Origin: an uncultured Muribaculaceae bacterium
Lineage (GTDB): Bacteria > Bacteroidota > Bacteroidia > Bacteroidales > Muribaculaceae
Assembly (NCBI GenBank): GCA_947381945.1
Contig: CANCXM010000012.1
Span: 19,155 to 83,154 of the forward strand
Reading direction: 5' to 3'
DNA: 64,000 nt
Under the pieces are notes generated by a model. It ran no database searches. It was not told the DNA's origin and saw nothing but the letters and a program-made list of their open reading frames with translations. Within the stretch, counting starts at the first letter, position 1; every line of letters starts with the position of its first letter. Both the position numbers and the translations under genes were made by a program. Positions 55,131-64,000 of the stretch are shown here, in pieces.

Positions 55131-58100
55131 TTAGAAGTTGACATTGATACCGCAACCGAGCTCGCGGTTATGGGGATAAATCGAGCTATCCTTACCGGGG
55201 GCAAGCACGCTGCCACCGATTTCGGGGTCAAAGCCTGTGTAGTTGGTCCATGTCATCAGGTTGTTTCCGTAGAAGTAGGCCTGAATGTTGCTGAACGGGG
55301 TCTTCTTGATCCACTTCTTTTCAAGTGTGTAAGTGAAGCGAAGGCTCTGGAGACGGAGGAATGTACCGTTTTCAAGGAACTGGCTGTTGAGTGCCATTGA
55401 CTGGTTGTTGGTCTTTCGGCTCTTGGTGTCAAGTGCATACCAAGTTGTGATTTCACCGGGATATTTCCAACCCTGAAGGATGTATTCGGGTGATTGACGG
55501 TGAGTGTTGCCACCCCATGAGGTATAGTAGCGTTTGTTGTCGTTATAGATCTTGCCACCCCAGCTCAGATAGAAGCTGAAAGAGAGGGAGAAGTTCTTGT
55601 AGGATACGGAGTTGTACCATGAAGAGAACCATTTGGGATTGGCTTTGCCGAGAATCATCTGGTCATTGGTATTGATTTCGTCATCGTAAACGCCATTTGC
55701 GTCGGGCATGTTCTGCCAGATGACGTCGCCACCGCCAGCAACCACGCCATTAGCTTTGAGACGCTTGACTTCACCTTCATAGACAGTTCCATCAGGGTTG
55801 CGATACTCGATGAGGGTCGGCTGACCGTTGAGACCAATAATCACGTTGTCATATTCATCGCGCTCGAAGACGGGAGTCAGACGTGTATGGCAGTCCTCGG
55901 CGTAGGCATTGCTGGCATCATACTGATAAACTCCAAGATTCTTGTAGCCATACCAGAGACCTGCGGGTTTGCCCTCGGCAACATACCAAGTACTGTTGTG
56001 TACATAGTCCTCACGCGCAAGCGATGTGATGGTATTGTTGTTTTTCCACCATGTGAGAGTTGTGGTCCAGTTGAAATTGCGGTTGGCAACCGGGATTGCA
56101 GTAACGGAGAGCTCAACGCCCTTGTTCTCGATACCTGCGAGATTGACACGGATATTATTGTAGCCGGTCGTGTAAGGGAGGTTCTGGTCAGCGAGAAGAT
56201 CAGTGGTCTTCTTTATATAGTAGTCACCGGCGAATGTCAAGCGGCCATTGAAGAAAGCAAGGTCAAGACCGAGGTTGGTCGAGGTGGTCTCTTCCCATTT
56301 CAGATTGGGGTTACCATACTTGGTGCTCGGGACAATCGCACCCACGCCATTGTAGGAACCGTTGTCGGTATAAACAGTCTTTGATTCATAACGTCCGATT
56401 TTATCATTACCGGTCTTACCCCAGCTTACACGGAGCTTGGCATCGGTGAGTGCGGGAGTTGCCCAACGCATGAAACTTTCGTCAGAGAAACGCCAGCCGG
56501 CCGATACGGAGGGGAAGGTACCCCAACGGTTGTTGGAACCGAAGCGTGATGAACCGTCGCGACGGACAACTGCAGTGAGAGTGTAACGGTTTTTGAAGCT
56601 ATAGACCGCGCGACCGAAGAATGAGGCAAGTGATTCTTCCCAACCGTTGGTGTAGACATTGTTGAGATTATAGACAGTGGCCATGTTCATCCAGTGGAGT
56701 GTCTCTGAGAGGTATTCACTACCCGCGATATTGCTTGTGTATGCGTTTGATGTCTCAAAGCTTGTACCAAGCACTGCTGTGAGTGAATGGTCCTCACCGA
56801 AATTCTTATTGAATGTCGCAAATGCCTCTCCCGAGTATTTCCATGTATTCACTGTCTGGTCCGAACCTGAGTTCTTGCTGTTGCCGTCAAGATTCTTTGA
56901 AACGAACTGTACGTTGCGCGATGTATTGAAGTTGGCCGAGATATTTCCTTCGAGTCGCAGATATGGAGCGATTGTCCATGCCACGCTCTGATAGAAGACA
57001 CCGTTGTAACGGGTGGTCTCATTCTTACGCTGCTCAAGTTCTGCAATAGGATTGCGTCGGCCACCTGATGAAGAGTAAGGAATCAGCTCACCGTCGGGAT
57101 ACCAAATAATGAGGTTGGCATCGCGTCGCATGGCATCCTGAAGGACAGCGCCACGGATATTGTTGCGCTTGTTGTAGGAAAGTCTCACGCGGGTCGAGAG
57201 GCGGACATTCTTCCAGGGATTATAGTCAAAGTTGGCATTAGCTGTGTAGACATCATTGAACGATGTCAGCATCACGCCTTCCTGACCCACATAGTTGAGA
57301 GATACACGATAAGTGTAGTTGCTGTTGCCACCACTAATCTGTGCATTCATCTCGTCACGGTTAGCCGTGCGGAAAAGGAGGTCCTGATAATAATAATTGG
57401 TAGTGTAGAGAAGACCGACAGAGTCAGTGCGGTTGTTGAACTTCTCGAGAGTATTGGCCGGAGTGAACTTGGTCGCATCAAGACTCAGACGGCTTTCAAA
57501 TGCGTTAAGCTGCGGAAGCTTGTTGGCCACGCTCGACCATGAGTGCTGATAGCGGACACTGACGTTGGTCTTGCCTGCCTCACCAAACTTGGTGGTGATG
57601 AAGATGACACCATTGGCAGCACGCGCACCATAGATTGAAGCCGATGCGGCATCCTTCATAACGTCAATCTGCTTGATGTCGCTCGGAGAGATGTTGTCAA
57701 TATCATCGACAACCACTCCATCCACAACGAAGAGAGGGGACACTGCTCCATCGGAGAATGTCGAGGCACCACGCATGGTGACAAAACTTGACTGACCGGG
57801 AGCACCGGAAGTAGAGGTGATCTGCATACCGGGAACTGAACCCTGAAGAGCATCAAGTACGCTCGTGGCATTCTTCTGTTCAAGTCGGGTCTGGTCAATT
57901 GAGGTCATGGCACCGGTGACATGCTTTTTGTTCATCGTACCGTAACCGACAACCACCACTTCATCGAGGACCTCGGAGTTCTCGACCATTGTGATTTCAA
58001 GATCGGAACCGGTGGCCTTTACTTCGGCAGGCTTGAATCCGATTGAGGAAATCTGGAGGATACTGCCGGATTTACAATTGAGAGTAAAGTTACCGTCAAT

Positions 58101-58292
58101 GTCTGTGGCGACTCCATCCTTGGTCCCTTTTACCATAATTGTAGCACCGATGATCGGCTCGCCGGCCTGATCAATAACTACACCCTTTTGCGTTATCATC
58201 TGTCCCCATGCGGAGGATGAAATCGCAATGAAAAAGGCAACAACATACAGCTTCAACCATTGCTGCCATGTCTTGTGCATTGATTTTTTCAT
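55131..58292 (-). CDS. SusC/RagA-family TonB-dependent outer-membrane transporter
   Basis: 1053 aa. Signal peptide (cleavage about residue 30), carboxypeptidase-regulatory-like domain (about 35-110, GVVIDQAGEPIIGATIMVKGT), plug (about 115-230, VDGVVVDDIDNISPSDIKQI, ANGVIFITTK) and a 22-strand barrel to a terminal Phe. Imports oligosaccharides released at the surface, powered by TonB. First gene of the susC unit with its own promoter. No anti-sigma or HTCS-type gene is adjacent, so its control is not visible. Confidence 0.96.
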   Translation of the reverse strand: MKKSMHKTWQQWLKLYVVAFFIAISSSAWGQMITQKGVVIDQAGEPIIGATIMVKGTKDGVATDIDGNFTLNCKSGSILQISSIGFKPAEVKATGSDLEITMVENSEVLDEVVVVGYGTMNKKHVTGAMTSIDQTRLEQKNATSVLDALQGSVPGMQITSTSGAPGQSSFVTMRGASTFSDGAVSPLFVVDGVVVDDIDNISPSDIKQIDVMKDAASASIYGARAANGVIFITTKFGEAGKTNVSVRYQHSWSSVANKLPQLNAFESRLSLDATKFTPANTLEKFNNRTDSVGLLYTTNYYYQDLLFRTANRDEMNAQISGGNSNYTYRVSLNYVGQEGVMLTSFNDVYTANANFDYNPWKNVRLSTRVRLSYNKRNNIRGAVLQDAMRRDANLIIWYPDGELIPYSSSGGRRNPIAELEQRKNETTRYNGVFYQSVAWTIAPYLRLEGNISANFNTSRNVQFVSKNLDGNSKNSGSDQTVNTWKYSGEAFATFNKNFGEDHSLTAVLGTSFETSNAYTSNIAGSEYLSETLHWMNMATVYNLNNVYTNGWEESLASFFGRAVYSFKNRYTLTAVVRRDGSSRFGSNNRWGTFPSVSAGWRFSDESFMRWATPALTDAKLRVSWGKTGNDKIGRYESKTVYTDNGSYNGVGAIVPSTKYGNPNLKWEETTSTNLGLDLAFFNGRLTFAGDYYIKKTTDLLADQNLPYTTGYNNIRVNLAGIENKGVELSVTAIPVANRNFNWTTTLTWWKNNNTITSLAREDYVHNSTWYVAEGKPAGLWYGYKNLGVYQYDASNAYAEDCHTRLTPVFERDEYDNVIIGLNGQPTLIEYRNPDGTVYEGEVKRLKANGVVAGGGDVIWQNMPDANGVYDDEINTNDQMILGKANPKWFSSWYNSVSYKNFSLSFSFYLSWGGKIYNDNKRYYTSWGGNTHRQSPEYILQGWKYPGEITTWYALDTKSRKTNNQSMALNSQFLENGTFLRLQSLRFTYTLEKKWIKKTPFSNIQAYFYGNNLMTWTNYTGFDPEIGGSVLAPGKDSSIYPHNRELGCGINVNF

Positions 58293-58400
58293 TAAACTAA
58301 GTGATATTAAATTTAGGAATTAATGTTGTTTGCTATATTTTTACCGTGTATGTGGCGGCAACACCAAATTTCACTGTTGACAACCGCATTAGTGATGTGA

Positions 58401-58408
58401 CAAAATTA
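58401..58408 (-). promoter_or_regulatory. -7 box of the susC unit
   Basis: Minus-strand TAATTTTG about 108 nt before the susC start; no clear -33. The leader of about 100 nt could hold post-transcriptional control, as known for other Sus-type genes. Confidence 0.5.
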
Positions 58409-58467
58409 GAGATTCGCTATTAAAATAATTTATAATACTGTATCAATTTGTAATAGAAAACTCTCAA

Positions 58468-59754
58468 TCATTCAAAAATATCGTTTACGACATACATATC
58501 GCGGGAACCCTCATGCAACGACTCCTTTCCATCAATCACAGGAGTAGTGAAAAGGAGCAATTTGAGCTCCGGACGTGCATCCGAGACGACATAGCAGCGC
58601 GAAAGACTTTTCGGAGTTTCAATCTCGGACTCACGCTTGACAGTGAGTCCGCCGTCTGATGTGACAAACGTTGTCACGCCCTTCCCCATGGTGGAGTAGA
58701 TACGGAAAGTCTCCGGACCGAGTTTTTCGATTCCGCGCGGTTCACCCACCGCACCGAATGAGGTATGATGCCATTCATTCCCTGTCCATGTTGCCAGACG
58801 GCCTCCATGCTCGGAGGGATAATTATAATGAATGAGCGGAGCGCCATTGTCGCGGAAATGTACCGAAACCTGCAGTCCGGCCTGATGGCCGCGCTCCGGA
58901 ATCGTAGTTTCAAGGGCGAGACAATATTTGTCGGCCTCTACATTGTCGATAGTGGTACCGAGGTCACGACCTTCCACATTATACACATGGTCATCTGATA
59001 AATCCAGATAGGCATAATAGACATTGCGCCCGTAAGTGGCATGGGCATGTTTACCGGCCTTTTCACCACAGATGGTCCATGCGATATGGATACGTCCGGC
59101 GTGCTTCCCGTCGCCGGGCTGATATGACACCTGACCGTTGTAGACTTCCATCATGCTGTCAGTGACGCGGGGATACGGGTCGATGAGCATCTGTCGTGTC
59201 CACGTCTTGCCATTGTCGGTTGATTTGACAAACTGATAAGGACGGTCATCCGCATAACCATTGTTCTTGCGGGTGTCGCGGTAGAAGACATAAAACACAC
59301 CGTCATCAGTCAACACAGGGGCCGGATAGGATGCCCGCTCAGCCTGAGGAATGTAGGTGTCGGTCCATTTGCCTTCGATACTGTTCGGTTCAGGCGACAC
59401 GGCCATTTTCAATGTGGAGTTGTGGCAACCATAGAACATGTAGATGTGATCATCCTTTCCTCGAAGTATGGCAGGATAGTTATGCTTGTCGGCAAAGGGC
59501 GATTCGGCTACAATCTTCGTATCGCCCCACTTTCCGGAAGCATGGTCGAATGCTTTGACGGCAGGATGGCTATGCGCGCTCATCCAGCAAACAAAAGTTT
59601 TATCGGCCTTGTCATCATAATATCCAACAGGGATGGGACGACGGTCTGAGCGGATATTGGTACGCTCCTCAACCAACGTGACTTTGGGAGCGATGGCAGG
59701 AGCTGTCAGCACTCCCAGACAAAACATCGCTGAAAATCCAATTATTCTATTCAT
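58468..59754 (-). CDS. BNR_4-type beta-propeller enzyme (PL24/PL25/GH145-like)
   Basis: 428 aa with start at 59754 (signal peptide MNRIIGFSAMFCLGVLT). Seven-bladed propeller pattern with the BNR_4 marks ADKHNYPAILRGKDDHIYMFYGCHN, FVKSTDNGKTWT and RIHIAWT. Families with this fold include ulvan lyases and alpha-L-rhamnosidases; catalytic His (HNYP, GCHNS) are visible, but I cannot choose between lyase and hydrolase. It follows the GH105 gene by 20 nt, supporting action on a uronic-acid glycan. Confidence 0.75.
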   Translation of the reverse strand: MNRIIGFSAMFCLGVLTAPAIAPKVTLVEERTNIRSDRRPIPVGYYDDKADKTFVCWMSAHSHPAVKAFDHASGKWGDTKIVAESPFADKHNYPAILRGKDDHIYMFYGCHNSTLKMAVSPEPNSIEGKWTDTYIPQAERASYPAPVLTDDGVFYVFYRDTRKNNGYADDRPYQFVKSTDNGKTWTRQMLIDPYPRVTDSMMEVYNGQVSYQPGDGKHAGRIHIAWTICGEKAGKHAHATYGRNVYYAYLDLSDDHVYNVEGRDLGTTIDNVEADKYCLALETTIPERGHQAGLQVSVHFRDNGAPLIHYNYPSEHGGRLATWTGNEWHHTSFGAVGEPRGIEKLGPETFRIYSTMGKGVTTFVTSDGGLTVKRESEIETPKSLSRCYVVSDARPELKLLLFTTPVIDGKESLHEGSRDMYVVNDIFE

Positions 59755-59774
59755 GATATTTACAGATAAATGTG

Positions 59775-60911
59775 TTATTGCATAGTGGCCAATTCTGCCG
59801 CACACCACAGGAGAGGAGCATGTGCATGGAGATCACCGGTGATGCGTTTGCGGTTAACATAATGGTTACGGTCGTTCTTTATGTTGGTACCTTCACATAC
59901 GTCAAGAACCTCATCGTCTGCATTAATGCGGCTCACGAGACCGAGCCACCCCTTGCGGGCAACCGGAGCATACTCCTTGGCTTTCAGCCAACCGTTCTTC
60001 ACGCCTACAATCATGGCGTAGGTAAACATTGCTGTTCCGGATGTCTCACTCCATGTATCCTCTCCATCAATAAGCTGATGCCAGAGTCCTTCCTTACCCT
60101 GATATTGTTTCAGGGTCTGCATCATGGTAAGATAGGCCTTCATTATAGTCTTATAGTTCGGGTTGCTCTTCGGCAGTGACGAAAGAAGTTCGGCCATGCC
60201 TGCAGCCATCCAGCCATTGCCTCTCGCCCAGAAAAACGGAGCATCGGGAGAATGATAAAAAAGGCCGTTGGGTCGTTGGATTTCACTAAGATACATCACC
60301 ATCTCATCAGCGGCACGGTTAATGTATTTAGCATCACCGGTAGCTTTGTAGGCTTGCGATTGGATGGTGGTAATCATGAACATATCGTCAATCCATACTC
60401 GTGTCTGCCATGAAAAACCCTTATCTGCAAAAGCTTTCTGTTCGGGTTTGGCATCTGAAGGAAGTTCCCATTGAGAATCTGCATAACGCATTCCGAGTTC
60501 ATAGCAACGTTTGTCGCCACGCTGCATATAAATCTCAAGAGGGACCGAACCCACCACATTGTAGTCGACATGGCTCATTTTCGGAAGAAGATGCTTCTCT
60601 TCATTGAACAGAGGTTCAAAACGTTTCACCAAACCGTCAGTCAAAGTCGCATTATCAGTAACTTTGGCATACCACATCGCACCCAACCATGCCAAGGCAT
60701 CGGGATATGTGATGTAGTTCGGTGCTTTTTCCGCACGGGGATTACCAAAACGGGTATGCGGGGTTACAAGAAATTTCTTTGTGATTTTATCGCCGACGGT
60801 TATAGGATTTGCCTCCGATGGAAAATCGGACAGATATTTATCCTTGGCAAATATGGCAGAACCGCCAAGGAAGAATAGAAGTAATGCTATTACTATATTT
60901 TTGATTTTCAT
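59775..60911 (-). CDS. GH105/GH88-type unsaturated uronyl hydrolase
   Basis: 378 aa. Signal peptide (cleavage about residue 22). Alpha6/alpha6 barrel with VWIDDMFMITTIQ (catalytic Asp), FWARGNGWMAAGMAELLSSL and EDTWSETSGTAMFTYAM, as in GH105. These enzymes remove the unsaturated uronic acid that a polysaccharide lyase leaves at the non-reducing end, so a lyase in the same locus is expected and two candidates are present. Periplasmic. Confidence 0.88.
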   Translation of the reverse strand: MKIKNIVIALLLFFLGGSAIFAKDKYLSDFPSEANPITVGDKITKKFLVTPHTRFGNPRAEKAPNYITYPDALAWLGAMWYAKVTDNATLTDGLVKRFEPLFNEEKHLLPKMSHVDYNVVGSVPLEIYMQRGDKRCYELGMRYADSQWELPSDAKPEQKAFADKGFSWQTRVWIDDMFMITTIQSQAYKATGDAKYINRAADEMVMYLSEIQRPNGLFYHSPDAPFFWARGNGWMAAGMAELLSSLPKSNPNYKTIMKAYLTMMQTLKQYQGKEGLWHQLIDGEDTWSETSGTAMFTYAMIVGVKNGWLKAKEYAPVARKGWLGLVSRINADDEVLDVCEGTNIKNDRNHYVNRKRITGDLHAHAPLLWCAAELATMQ

Positions 60912-60938
60912 ACCTTGAATTTATTAGACTGTATCAGA

Positions 60939-61958
60939 TTAATCATGAATCTGCGGATCAGGGTTTGTATCCGCCTCATAGACACGGAAGTCCGCAAGAT
61001 CTATGCTTTCGTCCTTGATTCCGTTGACCGGACGATCGGAAGCATCAGCCATTTTCTTACCGAAGCTGCGGTAGATACCGAACTTATTGCGGATGTTCTT
61101 GGCTCCGCTGCGCCAAAGGTCAATATCGTCGAATGATTTGTCAACCAAAACCTTTCCATCGCTCACGCGCTCCATCCTGATGCTGAACTTTCCGTTGTGG
61201 GTGTAGAGCATTTCAGTCGTCACCTCAATCCATTGGTCTTCGAAATCCGAGAAGGGAAGATTATCAATGATTGTGCCTTTGGTCGTCGCGCTGACATCTC
61301 CGGTATGTATCACCTGCAGACGCTTGTTGGAACCGTCGGCATTACAGCGGGGAGTGATGGTGATGAGTGGGGCACCGTTATTGCCTTCCTGCGCTTTGAG
61401 CTGATGAATGTGGCAGAAAGATGTGGAGGGACGGAATCCCGCCGGAAGTTTAAATTTCCATTTCAGACGCTGGCGTTCACCCCAGTTGCCATTAAGGTGG
61501 AACCACTTGTCGGATGTCTGCGATTTCATCTCGTTGCGCTGACGGTCAACAATGGACCCGCGGTCACCGTCAAGCACATCGGCATTCGCGTGGTTGAAGA
61601 AGCGGAACACATACTGACCGATAGCCTCATCATAGACAACAGCAGCATGGACGCCATCGTGGTGGTCCTTCTCCGATGAATTCGGATGCTCGGAATAGTC
61701 CCAGCCAAAACCACGCATGTACTGATGTATTGCCTTATAGTCCTGTCCAACGAGTTTGGCGTCAGCCTGCATGGACCCCTTAAATTCATACGGATCTTTG
61801 TCATCAGGCGTATCAGTGCCCGGGCCGTCAGGTTCTCCGGGTATTTCCGTATCCGGTTTATCCGGCTCATTTTTATCACCGTCACCGGTCGAACAGTTTG
61901 CCATCGAGCAGCAGAAGGAAACAGCAATCGACGCTGTTACAAGAAATTTTTTATTCAT
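60939..61958 (-). CDS. Jelly-roll polysaccharide lyase-like lipoprotein
   Basis: 339 aa. Signal with a weak lipobox (SMANC), then a Pro/Asp/Glu-rich linker (about 24-55), then a beta-jelly-roll domain. Motifs DRQRNEMKSQ, FCHIHQLKAQ and NKFGIYRSFG lie at the places where PL7/PL13/PL20-type lyases have their RxExK, QIH and KxGxY residues. I favour a lyase of the heparin-lyase/glucuronan-lyase fold (PF14099-like), with family number open. The neighbouring GH105 supports lyase activity. Confidence 0.65.
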   Translation of the reverse strand: MNKKFLVTASIAVSFCCSMANCSTGDGDKNEPDKPDTEIPGEPDGPGTDTPDDKDPYEFKGSMQADAKLVGQDYKAIHQYMRGFGWDYSEHPNSSEKDHHDGVHAAVVYDEAIGQYVFRFFNHANADVLDGDRGSIVDRQRNEMKSQTSDKWFHLNGNWGERQRLKWKFKLPAGFRPSTSFCHIHQLKAQEGNNGAPLITITPRCNADGSNKRLQVIHTGDVSATTKGTIIDNLPFSDFEDQWIEVTTEMLYTHNGKFSIRMERVSDGKVLVDKSFDDIDLWRSGAKNIRNKFGIYRSFGKKMADASDRPVNGIKDESIDLADFRVYEADTNPDPQIHD

Positions 61959-61996
61959 GTTGAATTATTATGATATATGATTGAATTTTTCCAATA

Positions 61997-63889
61997 CTAT
62001 TTATTCCCTTTATTTCCGGCTATATTAAATTTCACCACATAGCCTCCTCCGGCACGCAGACGCGCGGTCAAATAGTCGTTTTTACGGCAGAACAATTTCT
62101 CTTTTTTCATTGATGCACCATCTCCCGGACGGTCACGGTACACCTGAGCCTCATACCATTCATCATCTCTCAGGAATGAAAGAGACACAGGCATGGTGCG
62201 GGCGTCCTCTCCATTTAGAATTGCAAGATACCAGTCATCGCCACTACGACGGGCGTAGGCAGCCACCTCGCCGATTTCACTTCCAGGAAGCACTATGGTT
62301 TCATCCCAAACAGCCGGGATGGATTTGAATAAATCAGCAGCCGGATTATCGATGATTGACTGTGGATGCGCTCCGAAAAAAATTACCGAAGAATTAAACA
62401 CAATTGCTGTGGCGACCTGATGACACCACGACGTGTCAAGCCGACGTTCTCCAAAAATGACAGGAGTATAATCACCATGTCCGGCAATATATCGTGTAAA
62501 AGGCAACGTTACGTTATGTTTGGCCCAACTGAACTGATGCTTTCCGTATTCGAGTCCCTGAACACCTTCACGGCTCATTTCATTTGGCCATGTCCTCACT
62601 TCGCCGGTCGGTTTGTTACTTCCATGTATGTTAAGCATGAGCTTGTGTTCGGCAGCCTCACGCAGACAGGCTTGATACATATCTACAAACTCCTTGGATT
62701 CATGGGAAAATGCATCGAGTTTAATACCGGCAATGCCAAGTCGGCTACAGCGGTCGAAAAGTTCCTTACGTTTAGCCGGGTCGCGCAGATCCCTGCCATG
62801 GCGCCATAGCCATATTCTCACTCCATACCCCGCCGAGTAGTCGACAAGCTCCTTGATCTGTTCATCAGTCCAGCGATACCAGAAAGCATCTACTGTGTTG
62901 TATTCATAACCTAATTCACCGGCCAACCGTGAAAACTCTTTCATTCCTTCAACTGTCCGTTCGCCACCATCGAGCCAGCACCACACCGAACGTCCGGGCT
63001 TAATCCACTCGGTGTTCACACCGAGTGGAAAGAGTCTCTTATCCGGCGCGGGCGAAAGATTTGAAATGAGATCCGTGTTGACAAGAGCGTTAAGATCGGA
63101 GGCGATAACAACACAACGCCACGGAGTTTTAATCTCACCGGCAATGGAAGCAGCGACTGACAGACGCTTTGCCTCATCAAGAGAATAGTCATGAGCAAAG
63201 GGATAGGAAACAGGTTGGGCATGACCGAGACGTGTCACCAATCCTCGCCTCCCATTGCTCTGCAATGACATTCCGGGATAATCACGAAGCCCGGACTCGG
63301 AAATACATAAATATCCATTTCCATCGGGAAGTCTTACAGTCACAGGAGGCGCTACCCACTCCCCTTCCTTGATTTCACTGATGTCGCATTTCCGATGCTC
63401 ACCTTCATAATGGTTATACATATCATGATACCATACATGGCTACCGGCAGGAATATTGAATGCTGTCGCTTCATCAGGCACGCGCGTCCGGCTCCTGTCA
63501 CCGGCAGATATGATGCGGAATGCCACACCGTCATTATATGCACGGGCATCTACTTCTACATCCGTAGAAAGTTTCATCCGGACACCATTCGCATTATTCA
63601 CCGCACTTGTGTGAAGTCCACGTGTCGGATAAGTCTCATTTATGCTGTAGGTGGCAGATGATATTACTGAACAATCATCCGTAACATTCCTGCCGTCAAG
63701 TATAAAGTTGACTATAGCTTGTTTTCCGGCCTTGAATGCTTCAAAACAAAGATGTCCGTCGTCATCACTCCAGCAATATTCAATCATGCCGTCAGGACTC
63801 TTGACAGACAGAGAGCCTGATAGCGCGGAGAACACTGTGGGAAGCAGAGCAAAAAATGTGAGGATTTGTTTTCTTAATGTATTGTCCAT
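61997..63889 (-). CDS. GH97 glycoside hydrolase, retaining alpha-galactosidase type
   Basis: 630 aa. Signal peptide (ends about residue 25), N-terminal beta-sandwich (about 27-270), TIM barrel (about 280-540) and C-terminal sandwich. GH97 marks: WIKPGRSVWCW, VDAFWYRW, GIAGIKLDAF with Asp392 in the nucleophile position of retaining members, and PNEMSREGVQGLEY. Asp at this site and the Ca-binding acidic residues favour alpha-galactosidase over the inverting alpha-glucosidase branch. First gene of the enzyme unit of the PUL. Confidence 0.9.
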   Translation of the reverse strand: MDNTLRKQILTFFALLPTVFSALSGSLSVKSPDGMIEYCWSDDDGHLCFEAFKAGKQAIVNFILDGRNVTDDCSVISSATYSINETYPTRGLHTSAVNNANGVRMKLSTDVEVDARAYNDGVAFRIISAGDRSRTRVPDEATAFNIPAGSHVWYHDMYNHYEGEHRKCDISEIKEGEWVAPPVTVRLPDGNGYLCISESGLRDYPGMSLQSNGRRGLVTRLGHAQPVSYPFAHDYSLDEAKRLSVAASIAGEIKTPWRCVVIASDLNALVNTDLISNLSPAPDKRLFPLGVNTEWIKPGRSVWCWLDGGERTVEGMKEFSRLAGELGYEYNTVDAFWYRWTDEQIKELVDYSAGYGVRIWLWRHGRDLRDPAKRKELFDRCSRLGIAGIKLDAFSHESKEFVDMYQACLREAAEHKLMLNIHGSNKPTGEVRTWPNEMSREGVQGLEYGKHQFSWAKHNVTLPFTRYIAGHGDYTPVIFGERRLDTSWCHQVATAIVFNSSVIFFGAHPQSIIDNPAADLFKSIPAVWDETIVLPGSEIGEVAAYARRSGDDWYLAILNGEDARTMPVSLSFLRDDEWYEAQVYRDRPGDGASMKKEKLFCRKNDYLTARLRAGGGYVVKFNIAGNKGNK

Positions 63890-63916
63890 TGATCGGAGTT
63901 ATTGTATTTTCATTCA

Positions 63917-63924
63917 CAAAAGTA
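63917..63924 (-). promoter_or_regulatory. -7 box of the GH97-lyase-GH105-BNR unit
   Basis: Minus-strand TACTTTTG 28 nt before the GH97 start at 63889; the -33 element is not obvious. The remaining bases to 64000 hold no gene. Confidence 0.45.
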
Positions 63925-64000
63925 TCCGATAACAGAGCAAATGCATTACATACAAATCTCAAAAAATTAAACTCCTGTCTCAATTTTACAGACAAAATCA

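Overview
The window looks like a chromosomal segment of a gut Bacteroidales bacterium, most plausibly Muribaculaceae-like; the family is an inference from gene content and mid-range GC. The support is a SusC/SusD glycan-uptake locus, many outer-membrane lipoproteins, Bacteroidetes-specific families (DUF6377, DUF5606, TPR-membrane-HTH sensors) and repeated promoters of the form TTG-N20-TAnnTTTG. I saw no rRNA, tRNA, CRISPR array, insertion sequence or phage gene.

Layout. 1-4.8 kb is an accessory stretch: a TonB-like lipoprotein cut by the window edge, a gene remnant, two orphan lipoproteins, a small toxin-antitoxin-like pair with a GNAT protein, a decayed gene, a hairpin-rich spacer and a 54-aa small protein. 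4.8-21 kb is mostly housekeeping with regulatory inserts: rmuC, tilS with an AraC-type regulator carrying a CxxC N-terminal domain, an outer-membrane barrel protein with a TPR/HTH sensor, an HxlR regulator divergent from a flavodoxin operon with a clear palindromic operator, a DUF4160/DUF2442 pair, a Dus enzyme, cdsA, a GH13 lipoprotein, a GT2 and ruvC. 21-38 kb holds cstA, an NlpC/P60 hydrolase, tatD, a prenyl synthase, rnr, gyrB, folP-cdaA, a DUF6377 sensor, purT, tpiA, a SPOR protein and folE. 38-49 kb holds a LuxR-type regulator with a hemerythrin protein and DUF5606, a K+-channel-like protein, a MATE pump, an NfnA/NfnB-type pair, a TPR/propeller protein, floA and a PHP phosphatase.

49-64 kb is a polysaccharide utilization locus entirely on the minus strand. 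One unit encodes GH97, a jelly-roll lyase-like protein, GH105 and a BNR_4 propeller enzyme. A second unit starts with its own promoter at susC and continues through susD, a fasciclin-like lipoprotein, another lipoprotein, a plug-only TonB-receptor-like protein and a GH29 fucosidase. Lyase plus GH105 implies a uronic-acid glycan carrying fucose and alpha-linked hexose side groups. No dedicated regulator of the locus lies inside the window.

The most unusual non-coding items are a pair of inverted hairpin elements between the NlpC gene and cstA (conserved apex, different but self-complementary stems), a 31-bp perfect inverted repeat next to the DUF5606 promoter, a promoter-led structured leader before folP, and a 13-nt motif (CACCCTCTAWCTA) just upstream of three unrelated start codons.
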